From positions 5,146,001 through 5,210,000 of the forward strand of contig JAPVLO010000153.1 of assembly GCA_027257055.1 (NCBI GenBank): DNA of 64,000 nt, given 5' to 3'. The DNA is from Cephalopachus bancanus (lineage: Eukaryota; Chordata; Mammalia; Primates; Tarsiidae). Each line of letters begins with the position of its first letter. Within the stretch, counting starts at the first letter, position 1. Of the stretch, positions 56,731 through 64,000 are shown in pieces. Position numbers and translations under genes: made by a program. Below the pieces are notes generated by a model that was not told where the DNA came from, did no database searches, and was given only the letters and a program-made list of their open reading frames with translations.

Positions 56731-57279
56731 TGGACCTTTCCTGCAGGGAAGGTAAGGAGATAGATGCTCTCTCCTGACGTCCTAACTCTGGGTAAGGCGG
56801 AAGCGAGGATCTGAGGGAGCCTGCCAGCTGGAGGTCTGGAATGCCATTAAAAGTGCATGCCCGGTGGGTTGGCTCCCGTTCTGGGATGAATCTGCCACCG
56901 CTCCCTCTGACAATGTTTAGCATGAAATAAAAAGTATGGCCTTCAAATGATACCACGAGGAAGATTCTTGAGCAAATATGGCCAAAGCCTCTCTGCAGAA
57001 TGTTCTTGGAGGCTGGGATTCCATCTACCTCCAGCCTTCTTTTTCCATCCAGCCCTTCCCAGTCCTGCTCTAAGGTTCACCCAGACCGTGGAGCTGACCT
57101 CCTCACAGGTCTCCCTGATCCTGCTGCCACTCAGTACTCAACCTGCCAGTCAGAACCTCAACGATCAGCTTCAAACAAAGCTTTTCTCTAGTTTTTGTGC
57201 TTATTAGTTTGATTTGTGTCCCTGAAATCTTCCTTTTTAACCTTAACTCAACCCTTCGGTCACTGTAAATGCCCTCAAA

Positions 57280-57620
57280 ACTTCGAAATACACTTTCTCA
57301 CTGTTGTACCCTTGGCCACGTCATTTCCTCTGCCAGGAATAATGTCTCTCACATCTTCAGTGCTCCCAATTCTCCTGAGCTGGTATCCAACCCTCACTTC
57401 ACTGTGATTCTATAGTCAAAGCTCTTTGTGTGTGGATCAGGCTGATGATGTGAACACCTTTTCTTATGGATATTTCCTGTAGATGTGTAGATAAGATATG
57501 CACTGATCTGATGTTCTCTGCTATGTTGAGGACTCCTTGGGTGCAGGAGCCATGGCCGGCTCACCTTGAAATCCTGAAGAGCCCTGGGCATCTGCCTCCC
57601 ATGTAGCAGATGCTCAAACA
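57280..57620 (+). mobile_element. L2 fragment
   Basis: Pattern of the L2 3' region: CCTCTGCCAGGAATAATGTC, GAGGACTCCTTGGGTGCAGG and CTGGGCATCTGCCTCCCATG. Diverged. Confidence 0.5.
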
Positions 57621-57884
57621 GCGCCTGTATCTGTCAGTACTTAAGCTTACAAGTAACAGAAACTCAACTCAAGGTACCTTGAACAATGAAAGGATTGGCT
57701 TATGTAACTGAAAAGTCCTGGGGTGGATCTGGTCAGGAAAAGCTAGATCCAGGTGATCAATTGATGTCATGAAGAATGGCCACCTCGCACACTCTCCCAT
57801 CTCACTGTCTTCCTCTATCTTGGTTTAATTCTCAGACTTTTTTTCCCACATGGTAGCAAAGACATGCAGTAGAAGCTACAGGAT

Positions 57885-58170
57885 TAGACTCAAGTCTGTA
57901 ATCCCAGCACTTTGGGAAGCCGAGGTGTGCAGATTGCCTGAGCCCACCATTCGAGAACAGCCTGACAACTTGGCGAGACCTCATCTCTACAATTAAAAAA
58001 AAAAATAGCTGGGCATGGTAGCACATGACTGTAGTTCCAGCTACTTGGAAGGTTGAGGCAGAAGGAATGCCTGATCCCAGCAGGTCGACGCTGGGGTGAC
58101 CATGAGAGTGCTCTTGCACTCCAGCCTGGGCGACGGAATGAGACTCCAAGTCAAAAAATAAATAAATGAA
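57885..58170 (+). mobile_element. Alu element, 5'-shortened
   Basis: Dimer beginning within the left arm (CTCAAGTCTGTAATCCC), linker CTACAATTAAAAAA, end GACTCCAAGTCAAAA. The target duplication is GCTACAGGATTA on both sides. Confidence 0.92.
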
Positions 58171-59039
58171 AAGATGCTACAGGATTATATCTCGCTCTCA
58201 GCTACTCCCATAGAAAGGATGAGTTTCTTATCTGATATTTTCAACCAGAATCTTGGGGAACTCTGACTGGTCAAACAGAGCCAAATGCCAATCTCTTGAC
58301 CAATCACTATGGCATAAGGCATAATTCTGTCCTAGGCATGTGCCCACCTCTGGTACCCACCTGACAACCCAACTAAACTACATGAACTAAGAACATGAGA
58401 GGTGAGATTCTGAAAAGGAAATTTGGATGCTGTGACCTAAAGAAAGGATGAGGGATGCCAGGCAGGCAAAAACAACAGATGTCCATGACAGAGTCATTTT
58501 TCTATGATGACATATTCCAGCAAAACAAATTGGCACCTTTTTTTCCAGATCGACCTTTACAACCATCTGCTCAAAGAAATTAATGTTTTCATCTTGGCTG
58601 ACTCATTTGGCCATAACAGCAAGTTCATATAACAATTCAAACAAAGCAACAGGGAGTAGGTAGCATGCCTAAGGCATAATTGGAAGAAATATGAATACTG
58701 GCATCTCAATTTCTTTTCACAAAAAAAAAGCATTGGAGGAATCAATGGATGGATTATTGAAAAGATAAATGAATGAAGGCGTGTTTTATTTATTTGATCA
58801 TCTGTTTATCAGATTAAAATTCTGTCATAATGAATTCAGTTCAAAAAACGCTATGAAGACAGTTCAAAGAACGCTTAGTTAATAGAAAATCCTACTGCTA
58901 AAATTGGAGTTTACTTATCTCACACACTTTTTTTAACATATACGTGGTATATATCAATAATAATTTTTACAGGCAGATCCATCATAGGATGTTAAAATTA
59001 GTGGGCAAATGTTTGAGGAGAAAAGAATATTTGTATAAT
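58171..59039. other. Downstream flank, unassigned
   Basis: No gene or confidently named repeat. AT-rich. AGTTCAAARAACGCT occurs twice around 58839 and 58861, a short tandem-like repeat. Confidence 0.4.
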
Positions 59040-60005
59040 CTCAAAGTATCTCCCCAAGATATTTATTAATTACAAACAGAAAAATCATATCTGCATTGTG
59101 GAAAAATCCAACAAGCACCTCCTCAAGTGATTATGACTAAGATCTCCAGTAATAAAACATGTTGATACCATGTTCCCTGATATAAAGATGCACCAAGAAG
59201 GGCACAGCATCACTCCCATATATTTTTACCACAAAATGCAAAACCTCAATCTAGTCTTCAGGAAACATCAGACAAACTCAAATTGAGAGACATTCTCCAA
59301 AATAACTGACTGGCGCTGAAGTATGTGAGACACAAGGCAAGACAAAAGAAATGTTCCCAGATTGGAGGAAACTAAGGAGACATGACAATTAAATCAATGT
59401 GGCATCTTGGATTGGTTCCTAGAGAAAGGAAAAGAATATGTCTTAATCTTTGCACTGCTCCAACAAAATACTGTCAAGCAGGTGGCTTATACACAACAAA
59501 AATGTATTTCTCACAATACTGGAGACTGGGAAGTCCAAGATCAAGGCCTTGGCAGGTCAGTGTCTGGTGCCAGCTTGCTTTCTGGCTCACGGAACAGCGT
59601 GGCATCTTCTTACTCACTCGGGCGGAAGGAACAAGCAGTTCTCTGGGACCTCTTTGATAAGGACACTGATCCCATTCATGAGGACTCTACCCTCATGATC
59701 TAATCACCTCCCAGAAGGCCTCACTTCCTTATACCATCACCATGGGGGGAGGATGTTAACATATGAATTTGGGTGCACACAAATATTCAGACGATAGCAA
59801 ACATTCATGGGAAAAGAGGAAATCTTAATAGGGTCTGTAGTTGAGTTAATAGTAGTGATCCAAAGTTAATTTCCTGGTTCTGTTCATTGTACCATCATTA
59901 CAGAAGAGGTTAACAGGGGAAGCTGTGTGAAGGGTATGGAAACTCTCCTCTTATTATGTTTACAACTTTTCTGTTAGTCTAAAATTATTTAAAAATTAAA
60001 ACTTA
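59040..60005 (+). mobile_element. Old L1 3' region, split by an LTR
   Basis: Sense L1M-type text before (AGGAGACATGACAATTAAAT, GGATTGGTTCCTAGAGAAAG) and after (TAATTTCCTGGTTCTGTTC, TTACAACTTTTCTGTTAGTC) the LTR at 59436-59802. The two parts are colinear. Confidence 0.65.
59436..59802 (-). mobile_element. MaLR-type LTR, antisense, nested in L1
   Basis: CAATACTGGAGACTGGGAAG, TCATGAGGACTCTACCCTCA and TCTAATCACCTCCCAGAAGG are the reverse of MLT1/MST-type LTR text. It begins near TGTCTTAATC and ends near ACGATAGCA. Confidence 0.75.
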
Positions 60006-60624
60006 AATCACAAAACCATTTTGTGGATTCTTAGTAAACTTTTAAACCACTATATTGTCACCACACTACAAAGGTCCATAGTGCCTGGATCATAGGTGCA
60101 GACAAATATCTTTAGAATTTAGAGGAAAGAGGGGGCAGCGTGGCCTTCGTACTTTTGATGTCTCTAGGAAAGGACTTCGGGCCAAGTGAAGTAGCTTCAG
60201 CTACACCTTGAAAGCAAGGACAAAGAAGCAAGATAACTCACATAGGGGATCCCAACTGAGCAAAGATACGGAAATGTGAATGACTGATCATGGTGCATTC
60301 TGAACCCTGCCCAAACTCCTATCCAGTCAGAGAGGACTTTTCATTCTGAACTGGTCTAGCATTCTGGAATCTCAGGTTTGGTGTGGAAGTTGGGAAGCAG
60401 GGGATTGGCTGTGGGCCATGAAATATGCAGAAATAAAAGCAGCATCTCAGAAAAAATAGGCCATGGAAGAATAAGTAATGGATCAGAACGACACAAAAAA
60501 TATGAATGAAATCTGAAACAAAAAACCAGAGCGTGCATGTTGGGAGAGAGCTTTTAAGGGCACCAAGCTGGTGTAGACCAGGATGAGGCCAACTAAGGAA
60601 TTAAGCTTTTCTCAGTGGCTAATG

Positions 60625-60800
60625 CCATCCATACCTCCTCCAACTTCAGTGTCCACACAAAACACCTAAGAAACTTGTTAAAATGCAGATTCTGATTCAG
60701 CAAGTCTGAGATGGAGCCTGAAATTCTGCATTTCTATGAAGCACCCAGGTGATGCCAGTGATACTCTTCCTCAAACCACGATGTGAGTAAGAAGGATGCA
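60625..60800 (+). mobile_element. MER5/MER20-like hAT fragment
   Basis: CTTGTTAAAATGCAGATTCT, GATTCAGCAAGTCTGAGATG and CACCCAGGTGATGCCAGTGA match the short hAT element also seen near 16190 and 26715. Confidence 0.65.
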
Positions 60801-62350
60801 AACCACGGGAAAGACACAGTGAAAACACTACCTGAAGAACACTGATCTGGGAATATGCTTAACGAGACTGTGCTGGTACTGACACCATCCTGGCCTGATT
60901 GTGAAACTAAGGAGTCAGGCACAGAGTTGACACTGAAAGCTGAATACTTTGTACGCAAAGACCTATCAGGCAAGTAAAACTGACTGGAATTGACAGTGAT
61001 TGCCACCCTCTTGGAAGAGAATCTGTAACACTAAGTGAGGGCTCCCTGATCCCAATCTCATTGTCAAAAATGCCTTTGGCACAGTCCATTTGCAAGGTCC
61101 TGCAAGCTGAGCTCATCTCAGTTATTTTCTCCTGTCATTAAATATCAAGTCTCCTTCACTTCCAAGTCAAACATTCTCATTATCTGAGAAAAGATCTTCC
61201 AAGCGTCACCAAATACCTCACCAAAATACCAAAACACACTCACACCAAAATGCATGCAAAAATGCGGGAGATGAGAGGAAAGGAAAAAAGAGATAACTTC
61301 TACCAACTTAGTGACTCCTCCTCTAGAAGATGAATGCGAGTTCTACTTCTACACACCAGGCAAGTCTGGAGTGCCATTTCTAGAAATCCATTGGGAAGGT
61401 TTTTTTCATTTTCTCTGGGTATCTAGAAGGCAGGCCTCTTCCTTAAATGATCAGAGCCTATTCTCCCAAATGAGCAGAGTGGATGCTTCCCACCAGTACC
61501 TTGTGGTGACCAAGACACAGCCTCTGCCCTCAAGATGCTCCCAGTCTACCAGAAAAGAAGAATGTGCACAGATGACTATTCAAAATACAAGGCAAAACTG
61601 AATCAGGTCCCAAAAGCTGAAGAAACCCAAAGGAGATAATGCCCTATGAACTCAGAGTCAACATTTCCAGTTCAACTCTTTGGGAAGTAGGAATCAGAGA
61701 ACTGAAAGATTTCACCCTGAATAAGGGAGTCTGGTGGCCCTCTCCTCAGTCCAGCCTTCTGCCATAACACACCCCTAGCAACTGTCATGGTCATATGGGC
61801 TGTCAACGCCATGGCTGCTGGATTGTTCTGGATCCCACAGATGGATTCATTTTAGCCTCGTGTGGTACAGTGTCTTGGGATTCCCACCTTTGGAGCCTTT
61901 TCCTTACAACTGCCTATTTCTCCCCACATTTCTAAATCATGGCCACAGAATCCTCCCAAGCTCATTATTTGCTCCCCAAGGCCCTTTGCCCTGAGTCCCA
62001 CTGTTTATCCACTGCCTTGGCTTCGGGGCCACCCCTGGAATGTTGATCATACACGCTGGCAGCCACGTAACCTTGCTCACCCCTCCTTCTTCCTCCCACC
62101 GTACCCCTTTCTAAGCAATGTGGACAAGAATCCTCCCATCCCACCCACCCACAATCTTCCTGGTGTTTGCTTGATCTTCTGCTCATGTAAGCTGTTGTCG
62201 GGAACATTTTCCCCTTTTCTCACTCAAATCCTGGCATTTCAGGCCCACATTTACCGACATGGACAAGCCCAAACTCATCCCTAGGTTTCTGATAGAGATG
62301 CCAGCATCGAGGCACAGAGTTCCAAGGTCACACATGCAAATCAGCCATCA
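60801..62350. other. Downstream flank, unassigned
   Basis: No gene or clear repeat. Several frames under 150 codons have no recognisable domain or splice context. Confidence 0.4.
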
Positions 62351-62800
62351 GAGCTGTGTTCAGGTCTGTCCTGTTAAAAGAAAGATTTTCAACACATTAA
62401 ATTTAGTAATGTTTATTTGAGCAAAGAATGATTCATATACTGGGCAACACTCGGGAGTAGGAGTGCTTAGAGAGCTCTACTCTGCAAAGTGGACAGGACT
62501 GATGGACAGAAGATGGAAATGAAGTACTGAAACAGCTGGATTTGTTATAATTCCGCAATTTGCTTTCTTTGGACCGGGTCTGATCTGTTGGCTGCCTGTG
62601 ATTTGCTGAAGCTTGACTGCTTGTGACTGGCTGAAATTAGGCTGTTTGTTACACTCCTAAGTTAGGTTTTCTCTTTGTTTACATGCGATATTAGGCAAAT
62701 TATAGAGATAGCCTCAAGCCAGTGGCCTCCTGGTTAATTAATTTTATCAGGTGGAGGAGAATATTCCTCCACCTTTGTCTCCTGTCACCAGGACCAGCTA
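62351..62800. mobile_element. Unclassified interspersed repeat remnant
   Basis: GTTTATTTGAGCAAAGAATG, ATACTGGGCAACACTCGGGA and AGAGAGCTCTACTCTGC feel like a known LTR-type repeat, but I cannot name the family or place its ends. Confidence 0.35.
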
Positions 62801-62944
62801 CATAATTTGCAGGGTCCACTGCAAAATGAAAATGCAGGACCCCTTGTTCAAGGATTTCTGTTGCAGCATAGCACTAAACTTAGCATGAGGTCCTTCTGAG
62901 GGTAATAGCCCAGGACCCACTGGCTGTTCCTTGAATGATGTGAG

Positions 62945-63300
62945 CACGCTCCTGCCTCATGGTTGGCATTCGCCATTCTCACCACTTGGAATTCTCTCCC
63001 TCTAGCTTCACATGTCTCTCTCCCTCACTTCCTTCAGTCTCTGCTCAAATGGTACTTCATTAAAAGGCTTACCCTGACCCTACAACTAAAAACCTCCTTA
63101 CCCCATCACTCTCTACCCTGCTATCCTGCTTTATTTCTCTTTACCAAATTCAGCACTAGCTAAGATAATGTTTATATTTCTTTGTTTTTTTGCTCTCCCC
63201 TTCTCAGTAGAAACCCCTGAAAGCAGAAACTTTGTATCTCCAGTGCCATAATAGAGTCACTGCATAAATATTTGCAGGGTAAATGAATAAATCATCACAG
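62945..63300 (+). mobile_element. L2 fragment
   Basis: Ordered L2 3' text: ACTTGGAATTCTCTCCCTC, CTCTGCTCAAATGGTACTTC, TAAAAGGCTTACCCTGACC, and an ending ATATTTGCAGGGTAAATGAA. Confidence 0.7.
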
Positions 63301-63409
63301 TTTTTGGTCAATTCAATAACTTTCTTTTAGGAAAAAAATGCAATAATAAGGGACTTCAACCAAACTCTAAGCAGATAAAACTTGAGCTTTGTTACATCTT
63401 CTTCAAATT

Positions 63410-64000
63410 CACATCTCCCTTTAATTGAGGTGAAATTCACATAATATGCAATGAACCAGTTTAAACTGTATGATTCTGTGGTATTTAGTGCATTCACAAT
63501 GTTGCGCAACCACGATTTCTCTTTAGTTTTAAATCTTTTTCATCACCCTTTGCCCATTAAGTAATTAGTCCTCAGTCTTTCTTCCCTCCATCTTCTGTTA
63601 ACTACTAATCTACTTTCTGTCTCTATGAATTTGCCTATTCTGGATATTTTATGCAAAAGGAATCATACATATGACCTTCTGTGTCTGGCTTCTTTCACAC
63701 AGCATAATGTTTTTGAGGTTCATCCATGTCGAAGCTTATATCAGGACTTCATTTCTTTTTATGACTGAGTAACGTTCCTTGTATGGCTATACCACCATTT
63801 ATTTATCCATTCATCCGTTGATGGACATATGGGTTCTTTTCACTTTTTGACTATGACAAATAAGGCTTCTGTAAACATCTGTGTACAAGTGTCTATATAG
63901 ACATATGCTTTCATTTCTCTTGGGTAAATTCCTTGGAGTGGAATTGCTGGGTCTTGTGGTAACTCTGTTTAAGTTTCTGAGGACCCACCAAACTGTTTTC
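63410..64000 (-). mobile_element. L1M 3' end, antisense, running off the window
   Basis: AATTGAGGTGAAATTCACAT, ATTCACAATGTTGCGCAACC, TTTATCCATTCATCCGTTGA and GAGTGGAATTGCTGGGTCTT are classic antisense L1M text. The element continues beyond the window edge. Confidence 0.88.

Overview
The window is primate nuclear DNA carrying one protein-coding gene, GDNF (glial cell line-derived neurotrophic factor), complete on the + strand. The coding sequence is split over two exons (24200-24350 and 44348-44832) and gives a 211-residue preproprotein. The signal peptide, the RLKR processing site, all seven cystine-knot cysteines and both N-glycosylation sequons are intact. About twenty 7SL-derived Alu copies make it a primate. 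Their details (linker ACAATAAATCAAA, 3' end GACTCCAACTCAAA, a GC-rich B-box region) differ from the anthropoid AluS/Y and Malagasy-lemur Alu consensus sequences I remember. The tRNA-derived SINEs typical of galagos and lorises are absent. Together with fairly young mariner-type elements this points to a tarsier; that is an inference, not a demonstrated identity.

Layout. 1-18.36 kb is the upstream flank: old L1, L2, MIR and hAT fragments, Alus, two mariner-type elements and microsatellites, with no recognisable gene. 18.36-22.7 kb is a CpG-rich promoter region with a CRE half-site and TATA box, a non-coding first exon of about 1.1 kb ending at a GTGAGT donor (19505/19506), and the start of intron 1. 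Exon 2 (24177-24350) holds the start codon and the signal-peptide/propeptide coding. Intron 2 is about 20 kb and repeat-rich. Exon 3 (44348 to about 47950) holds most of the coding region and a 3.1 kb 3'UTR with an (AGG)9 tract, AUUUA motifs, a lineage-specific L1 insertion and a terminal AATAAA. 48-64 kb is the downstream flank: Alus, LTRs, L1, L2 and unclassified DNA.

How the parts work together. Transcription probably starts just after the TATA box. The leader has three upstream AUGs. The last two form a chain: uORF2 ends in TAATG, overlapping the start of uORF3, and uORF3 crosses the exon 1/2 junction and ends in ATGA, overlapping the GDNF start codon. Exon 2 has two strong donors exactly 78 nt apart, matching the known full-length and 26-residue-shorter proGDNF forms. 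A sequence in intron 1 resembles the alternative human first exon that adds an N-terminal extension, but here the start position reads CTG and the next codon is TAG.

Repeat family names are from memory of consensus sequences and have not been checked by a search.
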